Shown here piece by piece: positions 43,461 to 52,043 of a stretch of 64,000 nucleotides of DNA. Below the pieces are notes generated by a model. That model saw nothing but the letters and a program-made list of their open reading frames with translations. It had not been told where the DNA came from and searched no databases. The position numbers were made by a program, and so were the translations under genes. The stretch covers positions 124,001-188,000 of the forward strand of contig NZ_JACIDT010000008.1 in the NCBI RefSeq assembly GCF_014196495.1, read 5' to 3'. This DNA comes from Sphingobium jiangsuense. GTDB taxonomy: Bacteria; Pseudomonadota; Alphaproteobacteria; Sphingomonadales; Sphingomonadaceae. Positions within the stretch are counted from its first letter, which is position 1, and the number at the start of each line of letters is the position of its first letter.

Positions 43461-45752
43461 ATGGACAAATATCGTTTCCTGTCGTTCTGTAGCGCCGCCG
43501 CGATGGCGGCCGCCCTGCCGGCCCATGCGCAGGATGCAGCGGCCGATGCGCCTGCGGGCGGCATTCAGGACATCGTCGTGACCGCGCAGAAAAGGGCGCA
43601 GAACCTTCAGGACGTGCCGATCGCGGTGTCGGCGGTCAGCGCCCAGACGCTCGGTTCGATGCAGGTGACGACGCTTCAGGCGCTGCAAGGCTCCGTCCCC
43701 AACGCCCAGATCGAAAACTTCTCCAACGCGCCCAATACGGCGGTGTTCACCATTCGCGGCATCGGCGTGATCGAGCCCGATCCCTATGCGGGCAACACCG
43801 TGTCGATCGTCGTCGACGGCGTGCCGCAATTCTTCAGCATGGGCGCGCTGCTCGACATGTATGACGTGGAGCGCGTCGAAATCCTGCGCGGGCCGCAGGG
43901 CACGCTGTTCGGCGCCAACACCACCGGCGGCGTGGTCAATGTCGCGACCGCGCGGCCGACCGGCGAATTCGGCGGCTATGCGAAGGTCAATGTCGGCAAT
44001 TGGGGCCGGTTCGACGCGTCCGGCTCGATCGAGATGCCGATCGTCACCGACAAACTCTCGCTGAAGGTCGCGGGCATCCATACCGAGCGCAACGGCTGGA
44101 CCACGAATATCTGGAACGGCGAGGACATGGGCAGCAAGAATATCGATGCCGTGCGCGGCATTCTTCATGCGACGCCCACGCCGGACCTCAGCATCACCCT
44201 GCAGGGCGAATATGTCGCCGCCCGCAACGGCGCGCCGATCGTCATCAACGGCGGCCAGGCGGGCGAGGCCAATCATGTGCCCGCCGGAACCTTCTGGAAC
44301 GGCGCGGTGCTGCCGATGTACGCCTCGCCCTGCGCGGTGCCGGGCGAGCGCTGCGTCGCGCCGAAGAAATATTATTCCGGCAATAACGAAGTGCCCGACC
44401 AGTCGGATATGGACACCTATTTCACCGTGCTGACGGTCGAGGCGAAGAATACGCCGCTCGGCGACATCACCTCGATCAGCGGATACAAGAAGTTCAAGCT
44501 GTTCGAATATACCGATCAGGACGGCACGTCGAAGACCAACAACGCGACCCGCCGCCGCACCGAAGCCTGGCAGTTCAGCCAGGAGCTGCGCACGAACATC
44601 GATATCGGCGACCGCTTCAACATGATCCTCGGCGGCTTCTACATGAAGACGCATTATGATCACTATCAGATGTATCATCTCGACTTCGCACTGCCCGGTC
44701 TTGCCCAGTTCAACACGCAGGATCAGGACACCGAATCCTTCTCCGCCTTCGCGCAGAGCTATACCAGACTGACCGACAAGCTGACCTTCCAGGCGGGCAT
44801 CCGCTACACCCATGACAAGATCGACGCACGCGCCACGCTCGACAATGCGATGAACCTGCCCGCGCTGACCGCGCCGGGCTGGGACGGCGGCCTCAACGAC
44901 CCCGCGACCGTCCACCAGATCGACACCGGCGGCAAGCGCAGCTGGAACAATGTCGGCTGGAAGCTGGGCCTCGATTATCAGGTCGACACCAACAAGCTGC
45001 TCTACGCCAGCTGGGCGCGCGGCTTCAAATCGGGCGGCTTCACCGGGCGCATCGGCGTGCTGGAGGACGGCAACGAGCCGTTCAACCCGGAAAAGGTCGA
45101 CACCTTCGAAGCCGGCATGAAGCTCGATCTGTTCGACCGGCGCCTGCGCGCCAATTTCGCAGCCTTCTACACCAATTACCGCAATATGCAGGTCGCGCAG
45201 ATCTATTACGACCCGGATACGCAGGTGCAGGGCAACCGCATCCTCAACGCCGCCAAGTCGGAAATCAAGGGCTTCGAGCTGGAACTGACCGCAATGCCGG
45301 CGACCGGCCTGACGCTCAGGGGTTCGCTCGGCTATCTCGACACCAAATATAAGGAATTCTTCTATTTCGACCCGGTGTCGCTGGCCATTCACGACCTGAA
45401 GGGCAAGCCGCTTCAGAACGCGCCCAAATGGGCGACGTCGCTGGGCGCCAATTACGACATGGAAATGGGCGACGGGTCGCGCGCGATATTCGACGTCAGC
45501 TGGCGCTACACGGCGAAGAAATATTATACCGCGATCCTGAACACGCCGCGCTCGACCGTCCAGCCGACCTATCTGGTCGACACCTCGCTGACCTTCCTGC
45601 CGGCGGGCGAGCGGTTCGAGATCACGCTCTGGGGCAAGAACATCCTCGACAAGCGCTATATCGCGTCGGTCTATGACTCGCCCGGCTATATGGGGCTCGC
45701 CGCTTATGCGCCGCCGCGCGAATATGGCATTTCGGGCAAGGTCAAATTCTGA
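43461..45752 (+). CDS. TonB-dependent outer-membrane receptor
   Basis: 763 aa from ATG 43461, with AGAGGGG upstream; an earlier in-frame ATG at 43413 would place 16 charged residues before the signal peptide. Signal peptide ~1-24 (FCSAAAMAAALPAHAQ), TonB box QDIVVTAQKR, plug (FTIRGIGVIEPDPYAGNT, VEILRGPQGTLFGANTTGGVVNV), barrel ending in aromatic Phe (SGKVKF). First gene of a five-gene operon ending in a Rieske oxygenase, so it likely imports that oxygenase's substrate or a precursor. Regulated probably by the divergent TetR. Confidence 0.95.
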   Translation: MDKYRFLSFCSAAAMAAALPAHAQDAAADAPAGGIQDIVVTAQKRAQNLQDVPIAVSAVSAQTLGSMQVTTLQALQGSVPNAQIENFSNAPNTAVFTIRGIGVIEPDPYAGNTVSIVVDGVPQFFSMGALLDMYDVERVEILRGPQGTLFGANTTGGVVNVATARPTGEFGGYAKVNVGNWGRFDASGSIEMPIVTDKLSLKVAGIHTERNGWTTNIWNGEDMGSKNIDAVRGILHATPTPDLSITLQGEYVAARNGAPIVINGGQAGEANHVPAGTFWNGAVLPMYASPCAVPGERCVAPKKYYSGNNEVPDQSDMDTYFTVLTVEAKNTPLGDITSISGYKKFKLFEYTDQDGTSKTNNATRRRTEAWQFSQELRTNIDIGDRFNMILGGFYMKTHYDHYQMYHLDFALPGLAQFNTQDQDTESFSAFAQSYTRLTDKLTFQAGIRYTHDKIDARATLDNAMNLPALTAPGWDGGLNDPATVHQIDTGGKRSWNNVGWKLGLDYQVDTNKLLYASWARGFKSGGFTGRIGVLEDGNEPFNPEKVDTFEAGMKLDLFDRRLRANFAAFYTNYRNMQVAQIYYDPDTQVQGNRILNAAKSEIKGFELELTAMPATGLTLRGSLGYLDTKYKEFFYFDPVSLAIHDLKGKPLQNAPKWATSLGANYDMEMGDGSRAIFDVSWRYTAKKYYTAILNTPRSTVQPTYLVDTSLTFLPAGERFEITLWGKNILDKRYIASVYDSPGYMGLAAYAPPREYGISGKVKF

Positions 45753-45762
45753 TGCATGCGGT

Positions 45763-45793
45763 CCCGCCCCCGGTCTGCAACGCCGGGGGCGGG
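45763..45793. terminator. strong GC hairpin between receptor and SDR
   Basis: CCCGCCCCCGG (45763-45773) and CCGGGGGCGGG (45783-45793): perfect 11-bp stem with a 9-nt loop, 11 bp after the receptor stop and 34 bp before the SDR start. No T tract. It may partially terminate or protect the receptor mRNA. Confidence 0.5.
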
Positions 45794-45826
45794 GCCGCGC
45801 CTCATGAAACAGGAAGGCAGGAGCGG

Positions 45827-46576
45827 ATGACGGGACGGGTTGAGGGCAGGGTGGCGCTGATCACCGGCGGGGCGTCGGGCCTCGGCGCCGAGGATGCGCG
45901 CGTGCTGGCGCGCGAGGGCGCGAAGGTCGTGCTGACCGACATTCAGGAGGAATTGGGGCGGAAGATCGCCGCCGAAATCCCCGGCGCCACCTTCCTGCGC
46001 CATAATGTCGCGAGCGAGGCGGACTGGCAGGCGGTCATCGCCTGCACCGTCGAGCTGCACGGACGGATCAACATCCTCGTCAACAATGCGGGGCTGGTCC
46101 GCTTCGGCAGCATCGAGGATATGAGCTATGCCGACTATAAATTGCAGGTCGACGTGATGCTCGACAGCACCTTCCTGGGGTGCAAATATGCGATCCCGCA
46201 CATGCCGCATGACGGCACCGGCTCCATCGTCAACATGGCGTCGATCGGCGGCATCAAGGGGATCAGCGCCATTCCCGCCTATGCGGCGGCCAAGGGCGGC
46301 ATCATCGCGATGACCCGATCGATCGCGATCCACTGCCGCGAGCAGGGCTATCGCATCCGGGTCAACTCGATCGCGCCGGGCGGCATCGTCACGCCGATGA
46401 CCGCGCAGGCGGTGGCGGAGCTGGACGCCGACGATCCGGGCCTGAAGCAGAACGCCGATCACGGCATGGGCCAGCCCGCGGACATCGCCAATATGGTGCT
46501 CTATCTCGCCAGCGACGACGGGCGGCACATCACCGGCACCAACATCGTCATCGACAATGGCGAAACCATCGGCTGA
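45827..46576 (+). CDS. SDR-family oxidoreductase
   Basis: 249 aa from ATG 45827 (AGGAG upstream); the open frame extends to 45752 but without SDR-like sequence. TGGASGLG, NNAG, serine in NMASIGG, catalytic YAAAK, VIDNGETIG end. Asp in VLTDIQEE favours NAD(H). Blocks such as DSTFLGCKYAIPHM and SIAIHCREQGYRIRVNSIAPGG match 3-hydroxysteroid/cyclohexanol-type dehydrogenases. 18 bp before the VOC gene in the receptor-led operon. Probably oxidises a hydroxyl produced by the Rieske enzyme (inference). Confidence 0.91.
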   Translation: MTGRVEGRVALITGGASGLGAEDARVLAREGAKVVLTDIQEELGRKIAAEIPGATFLRHNVASEADWQAVIACTVELHGRINILVNNAGLVRFGSIEDMSYADYKLQVDVMLDSTFLGCKYAIPHMPHDGTGSIVNMASIGGIKGISAIPAYAAAKGGIIAMTRSIAIHCREQGYRIRVNSIAPGGIVTPMTAQAVAELDADDPGLKQNADHGMGQPADIANMVLYLASDDGRHITGTNIVIDNGETIG

Positions 46577-46594
46577 GCGAGGGAGAAGGACAGC

Positions 46595-47146
46595 ATGAAC
46601 GCCCCCGATCTTCGCACGATCCCGTCCGAGCAGCGCCGCGTCGTGCAGGTCTGCTGGGTGGTGGACGATATCGACGCCGCGATGGCGAACTGGACGCAGG
46701 TGATGGGCATCGGCCCGTTCCTGATCTTCCGCGACCTCAAGATCGACACCGTCCGCTATCGCGGCACGCCGACCTCGACCCATTTCTCGATCGCGATGGC
46801 GCAGGCGGGCGGCGTGCAGATCGAGCTGGCGCAGCAGCATTGCGACAACCCGTCCGCCTATCGCGATCTGGTAGCGAAGGGGCGCAACGGCCTCCACCAT
46901 ATCGCCATCTATGTGAGCGACTATGACGCCGCGCTCGCCCATTTCACCGATCAGGGCCTGGTCGCGGCGATCGACGGCACCTTCGGCGACATGCGCTTCG
47001 CCTATGTCGATACCGCCGAAAAGCTGGGCTGCATGGTCGAGATCATCGAGGCGAACCCGGTGCAGGACGACATCTTCGCCCGCGTCGCCGCCGCCGCGGA
47101 AGGCTGGGACGGCGTCACCGATCCGGTGCGTCCCGGCTTTGCGTAA
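46595..47146 (+). CDS. VOC-family (glyoxalase-like) protein
   Basis: 183 aa with two beta-alpha-beta3 modules: VVQVCWVVDDIDAAMANWTQV and GLHHIAIYVSDYDAALAHFTDQG. His, Glu and Glu candidates for a divalent metal site are present (THFSIAM..., VQIELAQQH, GLHHIAI, MVEIIEA). The order resembles the Glyoxalase_4/methylmalonyl-CoA-epimerase-like group. Possible roles are epimerisation, isomerisation or a small-molecule lyase step; ring-cleaving dioxygenase activity is less likely given the short length. Co-transcribed with the SDR and SnoaL-like genes. Confidence 0.85.
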   Translation: MNAPDLRTIPSEQRRVVQVCWVVDDIDAAMANWTQVMGIGPFLIFRDLKIDTVRYRGTPTSTHFSIAMAQAGGVQIELAQQHCDNPSAYRDLVAKGRNGLHHIAIYVSDYDAALAHFTDQGLVAAIDGTFGDMRFAYVDTAEKLGCMVEIIEANPVQDDIFARVAAAAEGWDGVTDPVRPGFA

Positions 47147-47173
47147 ACCCGATTTGAACTGGAGAGACGGACG

Positions 47174-47620
47174 ATGACCCCTATCCCTGTGGAAGAGCGC
47201 CTCGCGCTACAGGATCTGATGACCGATTATTGCTATGCGGTCGACAAGCTGACGGATGTGGAGGAATTGCTCGACCTCTTCACCGAGGACGCGGTGCTGG
47301 ATCTGAGCGATATTGGCCTGCCGCTGATGTCGGGCCGGGCGGAATACCGGAAATTCTACGATTCCGTCTTTGCCGACATGTCGCACCACACCCATTATAT
47401 CAGCAATTTCCGCGTCGAATCCTATGCGGGCGACACCGCCGTCATGCGCGCCTATGTGCAGGGGCTGGGCCGGTCGAAGGCGGGCAACGAGGTGCTGGTC
47501 CATGTCCGCTACCGCATGGATTGCGTGAAGCGCGGGGGCGTGTGGAAATGCGCCAGATATTATATATTCGCGGGCATGCCGATGCCCGGATCGCTGGAGG
47601 AAATTCACGGCGACCGCTGA
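47174..47620 (+). CDS. SnoaL-like (NTF2-fold) protein
   Basis: 148 aa. NTF2-like pattern: ERLALQDLMTDYCYAVDKLTDVEELLDLFTED at the N-terminus, HHTHYISNFRVESYAGDTAVMRAYVQGLG in the sheet, GVWKCARYYIFAG at the end. The position between a VOC protein and a Rieske oxygenase recalls the beta subunit of ring-hydroxylating dioxygenases, which has the same fold; whether it binds the 47661 oxygenase is untested and this length is shorter than a usual beta subunit. An isomerase-like role is the alternative. Confidence 0.83.
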   Translation: MTPIPVEERLALQDLMTDYCYAVDKLTDVEELLDLFTEDAVLDLSDIGLPLMSGRAEYRKFYDSVFADMSHHTHYISNFRVESYAGDTAVMRAYVQGLGRSKAGNEVLVHVRYRMDCVKRGGVWKCARYYIFAGMPMPGSLEEIHGDR

Positions 47621-47660
47621 CGCGCGCCGCCTGTCATCCTGTTTCAAGAAGGACAGCATC

Positions 47661-48980
47661 ATGGCCACGACTTACCCCACGCACCCCGATGCCCGGCTTC
47701 CGGCGGCGCGCGGCGACCGGATCAGCGGCGAGCGCTACTGGTCGAAGGATTTCGCCGAGCGCGAATGGCAGCATATGTGGAAGCGCGTCTGGCATGTCGG
47801 CGGGCGCACATCCCAGCTGGAGGAGCCGGGCGACTTCATCGTCCATAATTTCCTGCATGAATCGGTGATGATGGTGAAGCAGGAGGACGGCTCCATCCGC
47901 GCCTTCTTCAACGTCTGCATGCATCGCGGCAACCAGCTCGTCACCGTGAGCGAGGGCGGCGTCGCGGACAGCTTCGCCTGCCCCTATCATGGCTGGAAGT
48001 GGGGCATAGACGGCTCGCTCAAATGGGTGCAGGACGCCGAGGATTTCCCGCAGGGCAACCCGTGCGGCAAGCTGCACCTGAAGGAATTGCCGTGCGAGAC
48101 ATGGGGCGGCTTCATCTTCTGGAGCTTCGACCGCAATGCGAAGCCGCTGATGGAGTATCTCGACCCCATCCCGACGCTGCTCGCCAATCGCGACCTCGAC
48201 AACCATGTGCGCGTCGTGTGGCGGACGCTGCGGGTCAGGACCAACTGGAAATTCGCCTCCGACAATTTCAACGAGGCCTATCATATCCCGGCGGTGCATC
48301 CGCAGTTCATGCCGATGATCGACGATCATTACGGCAACACGCTGTTCGAAATGTACCCGACCGGCCACAACCGGATGATCGAGAAGCTGCAACCTTCCTC
48401 CCGCTATCCGCTGAAGGACGAGGTGCAGCCGCTCTGGGCCGATGTGCTGCGCGAATGGGATATCGATCCGGACGAATATCAGGGCCGGGCGCAGGAGGCG
48501 CGCATCGCGCTCCAGCAGGCGCGGCGGCGGCTGGGGCCGGAGCGGGGATACGACTATTTCGCGAAGTTCACCGACGATGAGCTGACCGACCAGATGCACC
48601 ACACCTGCTTCCCCAATCTGACGCTGACCGGCACCGCCGAGGGGCTGCATGTGTTCCGCACCGAGCCGGACGCCGAAGATCCCAACTGGTCGACCTTCGA
48701 CTATTGGTATCTGGTGCCGCGGGTGAGGGGCGCGACGCAGGTGGCGACGCTGTACGGCATGCGCCCCTATGAGGAGGCCGAGCATGAAACCGGCACCTTC
48801 ACCGATTATGAGACGACCATCGCGCAGGGCGATTTCCTCGCGCAGGATCTTTCCCTTGCCGAAACGCAGCAGCGGGGCCTGCGCTCGATGGCGTTCGAGG
48901 ATTGCTACCTCGCCGGGCAGGAAACCCGCGTGCGGCGCTTCCATGAGGTGCTGAACGATTATCTGGAAGGGCGGCGCTAG
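47661..48980 (+). CDS. Rieske non-haem iron oxygenase, alpha subunit
   Basis: 439 aa. Rieske ligands C86-M-H88 and C107-P-Y-H110; iron-site segment NWKFASDNFNEAYHIPAVHPQF supplies Asp, His and His. Paralogue of the oxygenase at 20858 (same GRT-x2-LEEPGD, PYHGWKWG, AQETRVR-like C-terminus), so the two may act on related compounds. Hydroxylates or demethylates a cyclic substrate with electrons from an unlinked ferredoxin. Last gene of the receptor-led operon and followed by two hairpins. Confidence 0.94.
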   Translation: MATTYPTHPDARLPAARGDRISGERYWSKDFAEREWQHMWKRVWHVGGRTSQLEEPGDFIVHNFLHESVMMVKQEDGSIRAFFNVCMHRGNQLVTVSEGGVADSFACPYHGWKWGIDGSLKWVQDAEDFPQGNPCGKLHLKELPCETWGGFIFWSFDRNAKPLMEYLDPIPTLLANRDLDNHVRVVWRTLRVRTNWKFASDNFNEAYHIPAVHPQFMPMIDDHYGNTLFEMYPTGHNRMIEKLQPSSRYPLKDEVQPLWADVLREWDIDPDEYQGRAQEARIALQQARRRLGPERGYDYFAKFTDDELTDQMHHTCFPNLTLTGTAEGLHVFRTEPDAEDPNWSTFDYWYLVPRVRGATQVATLYGMRPYEEAEHETGTFTDYETTIAQGDFLAQDLSLAETQQRGLRSMAFEDCYLAGQETRVRRFHEVLNDYLEGRR

Positions 48981-48981
48981 A

Positions 48982-49024
48982 GCGTTTTCAAGTCAGATGG
49001 TACATCTGACGGCTCGGAAAACGC
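48982..49024. repeat. nested inverted repeat (GCGTTTTC...GAAAACGC)
   Basis: Outer arms GCGTTTTC (48982-48989) / GAAAACGC (49017-49024); inner arms GTCAGATG (48992-48999) / CATCTGAC (49003-49010). Both pairs are perfect. Elements of the form AGCGTTTTC...GAAAACGC are frequent between genes of alphaproteobacteria. It begins 1 bp past the Rieske stop and may terminate or protect its mRNA. Confidence 0.75.
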
Positions 49025-49043
49025 GCCAAACAAGGAATAGCCA

Positions 49044-49078
49044 GACTCTGTCCGGTTCAATCTGAACAGGACAGAGTC
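49044..49078. terminator. hairpin between convergent Rieske and SDR genes
   Basis: GACTCTGTCC (49044-49053) pairs perfectly with GGACAGAGTC (49069-49078), with an inner GGTTCA/TGAAC extension. No strong T tract. The remaining ~120 bases up to the SDR pseudogene show nothing further. Confidence 0.6.
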
Positions 49079-49197
49079 CAAGCGGGAACGGTTCCCCCGT
49101 TGCGCATCGCGCGGGGGGCGCCGTCATGCCACTCTGTCCATGAGTTGCGGAGGTTGTGACCCAACGTCCCGAAGCCCCCATATCTGATATCGGGTTC

Positions 49198-49970
49198 TTA
49201 GCCCGTCAGGAGGCCGCCATCGACGGGCAGCACGATGCCCGTGACATAGGCGGCCTCGTCGCTGGCGAGACAGACGGCGGCATGGGCAATGTCTTCGGGA
49301 CGGCCCGGACGGCCAAGCGGGACCAGCCCGGCCGCGCTCGCCGAAGCATCCTGCGACGATGTTCCCGCCACGCCTTCCAGACGGGCGAATATGGGGGTGT
49401 CGATAATGCCCGGCGCAATGGCGTTGACCCGCACGCCGTCATTCGCCGCCGCGCATTGGCGAGCCAGCGCACGGGTGAAACCGATCAGGCCGCTCTTGCT
49501 GGCGGAATAGGAGACGAACACGCCCGATCCGCGAATCCCCGTTACCGAGGCGATGTTGATGATCGCGCCCCGGCCATCGCCCCGCCTGATGAGGGGCAGC
49601 ATATGTTTCACGCCAGAAAGGCGCCATCCAGTATGACCGCCTGCTGACGGCGCCAGTCCTTGAGGGCCAGTCGGGTGATATCCCCGCCAATGCCCATGCC
49701 CGCATTGTTGACGAGGATATCCAGCCCGCCGAGAAGGCGCGGGACGGTATCGGCGGCGCGCTCCCAGTCCTGTTCCTCGGACACGTCAAGATGCCGGAAC
49801 CGGGCGGATGGCCCGATGGCGCGCGCAGCCGCCTCTCCCGCCTCGATAGTAATGTCCGTCAGCAGGATCTGTGCGCCCTCGCGCGCCATCTGCCGCGCGC
49901 AAGCCAGCCCGATGCCGCTGGCCGCGCCGGTGATGAGGACGCGTTTGCCATACAGGCGGCCTGTCGTCAT
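49198..49970 (-). pseudogene. SDR-family oxidoreductase split by a one-base frameshift
   Basis: Together the two frames give a complete SDR: the first (49970-49608) has TGAASGIG, NNAG and ends AVILDGAFLA; the second (49611-49198) resumes with VKHMLPLIRRG, serine in NIASVTG, catalytic YSASK and VDGGLLTG. SDRs normally read LDGAFLGVKHMLP here, so one G appears to be missing near 49610 (CTGGCGTGAAACATATG). The second frame could restart at GTG 49611, overlapping the TGA (GTGA), but the halves are unlikely to fold into a normal enzyme unless co-assembled. It lies downstream of the ThDP enzyme. A sequencing error is possible. Confidence 0.85.
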
Positions 49971-49984
49971 CGGGCGCTCCCCCC

Positions 49985-51712
49985 TTATCGCTTGATATTG
50001 GCGTAATAGGGGATCGGCACATCATCCTCGCCCGCGCCGTCGCCGACCATCATCTTCGTGCGCGGATGCATGATCGCGCCGTCGGTGATGACGTTGAGGC
50101 AGGCAGGCTTGCCGGACGCGAATGCCTCACGGACGGCATCGGCCAGATCGTCATAACGGTCGATTCGCCGCGCCCGGACCCCGAAGCCCGCCGCGATCTC
50201 GTCATAACGGGTGTCGCCCAGCGTCACGATGACCTCCCGATTGCGCCCGTACAGGAGATTTTGCGCATTTCGCGACATCCCCCATTCGGAATTGTTCAAC
50301 ACCACGGTCACGATCGGCAGGCCGTGCCGCACCATCGTGTCGAATTCCTGAATGTTGAACCCGACGCCGCCGTCGCCCGCGAAGCATATGACCGGTCGAT
50401 CCGGGCGCGCGCGCGCGGCGCCGATGGCGAAGCCGGGAGAAATGCCGAGGCAGCCGAGATAGCCGCAGCGCAGATGCTGCCCCGCCCCCGGTGAGCGGAC
50501 CAGATCGCCCACCCAGTTGCCCGCCTCGCCGCCATCGGCAATGACGGCGGTGCCTTCGGGCATCGCATCCATGATCGCGGCAACGGCATGTCCGGGATGC
50601 AGCTTGCCCGGCGCCGTTTCCTTCGGCGCATCGGCAAAGCTGTTGCGCGCCGCCTGCCGGAAACCGCGAAGCTTTTCCGCCCAGGCCGAGCGGTCGGGCC
50701 AGTCGCCTTCGCTCGCCCGCACCGTCAAGGCGTCGATCGCAGCGCCCACATCGGCGATGATGGGCAGATCGGCCATACGCACGCGGCCGATTTCCTCCGG
50801 ATTGATCTCTATCTGGATGACCTTGGCTTCGGCGGGGATGATGGCCCCCATCGCACCGCCCAGAAACATTCCCATGCGCGCACCCAGCAGCAGCACCACA
50901 TCGGCGGGCGCGCCGGATCCCGCGGCCATGGCCAGTCCGGCGGCGGCCCCGGCATATAGGGGGTGGCCGTCCGGAAGAACGCCGAGCGCCTTCTGGCTCG
51001 CGATCACCGGAATGCCGGTAAGTTCGGCAAATTCGCGCAGCCGCCACCCCGAATCGGTGAGCATGACACCGCCGCCCGCGATCATCACCGGACGTTCCGC
51101 CTGTCGCAGCGTCTCGATGGCCGACGCCACCGCATCGGCCTGCGGGGCGGGCGCGACCGGCCTTGCCCAATGCTCCGTCCGCGGCGGCTGTTCGTCGGTG
51201 GGCCAGAACATCACGTCGATCGGAATTTCCAGAAAGACGGGGCCGGGGGCGCCGGAGAGCGCCAGTTCGGCGGCGCGGCGAACGAAGGGGACGATGCGAT
51301 CCGGCTCGTTGATGCGCTGCGCCCATTTGGTGACGGGACGGGCCATGGCGACGGCATCGAAACCGCCCTGCAACGTATTCGTCTCTTCTTCCCGCGCGGG
51401 GGCGGCGCCGGCGATGAACAGGGTCGGGATGCGGTCGAGATAGGCATTGGCCATGGCGGTCAGCGCATTGGTAAAGCCCGGCCCGGCGGTGATCGCGCAC
51501 ACGCCGAGCCTGCCGTTGGAGGAACGGGCATAGGCATCGGCCGCATGCCCTGCCGCCGCCTCATGCCGGGTATCGGTCAGCCGGATGCCGAATTCTTCGC
51601 AGGCCATGTATAGCGGGTCGAGGTGGCTTCCGTGGAGGGCAAAGATTTCCCTGACGCCAAGCCCTGCCAGTGTCGCCGCGACCAGTTCACCGGCGGCGCG
51701 TTTCTTCGTCAT
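49985..51712 (-). CDS. ThDP-dependent enzyme of the acetolactate synthase/2-hydroxyacyl-CoA lyase family
   Basis: 575 aa from ATG 51712 (GGGAGCAG upstream); an in-frame ATG at 51784 would extend it into the promoter. Catalytic Glu51 in DTRHEAAAGHAADAYAR, central FAD/ADP-like domain, and the C-terminal ThDP motif AGDGGVGFNIQEFD...LNN. Reaction options are 2-oxoacid decarboxylation, acyloin formation or cleavage of a 2-hydroxyacyl-CoA; the sequence does not decide. It is 14 bp upstream of the broken SDR and divergent from the monooxygenase at 52044. A shared palindrome at 51777 lies in the region between. Confidence 0.9.
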   Translation of the reverse strand: MTKKRAAGELVAATLAGLGVREIFALHGSHLDPLYMACEEFGIRLTDTRHEAAAGHAADAYARSSNGRLGVCAITAGPGFTNALTAMANAYLDRIPTLFIAGAAPAREEETNTLQGGFDAVAMARPVTKWAQRINEPDRIVPFVRRAAELALSGAPGPVFLEIPIDVMFWPTDEQPPRTEHWARPVAPAPQADAVASAIETLRQAERPVMIAGGGVMLTDSGWRLREFAELTGIPVIASQKALGVLPDGHPLYAGAAAGLAMAAGSGAPADVVLLLGARMGMFLGGAMGAIIPAEAKVIQIEINPEEIGRVRMADLPIIADVGAAIDALTVRASEGDWPDRSAWAEKLRGFRQAARNSFADAPKETAPGKLHPGHAVAAIMDAMPEGTAVIADGGEAGNWVGDLVRSPGAGQHLRCGYLGCLGISPGFAIGAARARPDRPVICFAGDGGVGFNIQEFDTMVRHGLPIVTVVLNNSEWGMSRNAQNLLYGRNREVIVTLGDTRYDEIAAGFGVRARRIDRYDDLADAVREAFASGKPACLNVITDGAIMHPRTKMMVGDGAGEDDVPIPYYANIKR

Positions 51713-51776
51713 CGACTGCTCCCATTTCTGATTATGAGCCTGTGATGTAAACGGCAATTCCGATGATGACAAGGAA

Positions 51777-51789
51777 ATTTGCATGCAAT
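51777..51789. promoter_or_regulatory. shared regulatory site ATTTGCATGCAAT, copy 1
   Basis: ATTTGCATGCAAT contains the perfect palindrome TTGCATGCAA (51779-51788). The same 13-mer occurs in reverse at 61152-61164. It lies between divergent ThDP-enzyme and monooxygenase operons; a weaker variant TTGGATGCAA is at 51938-51947. The rest of the 51713-52043 gap shows no gene. Confidence 0.55.
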
Positions 51790-52043
51790 AAACGGAACTC
51801 TGTCGAGCGGCTCAGGCCCGTGACCGCCCCCTTCGCCTCTGCTGCAATCCGGCGATATATGATATTTTGTTCAGGGGATCCGGGGTGTTGAAGGCGAAAG
51901 GGCGCAAGGTGCATTTTCACCCTTGAAGCGCAGGACATTGGATGCAATATGCAGAAAACAGAGCGCAGGCCCGGTCAACGGGCCGCGCCGTGACAGGAGC
52001 GCCGACTTTGCCATCGATCGAGAGTTCCCCCAAGGATGGGCGC

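Noticed and set aside
49600-49620. Programmed ribosomal frameshifting in the SDR at 49198-49970
   Set aside because: No slippery heptamer or downstream stem-loop of the usual kind is seen at the junction; a lost base explains the pattern more simply.
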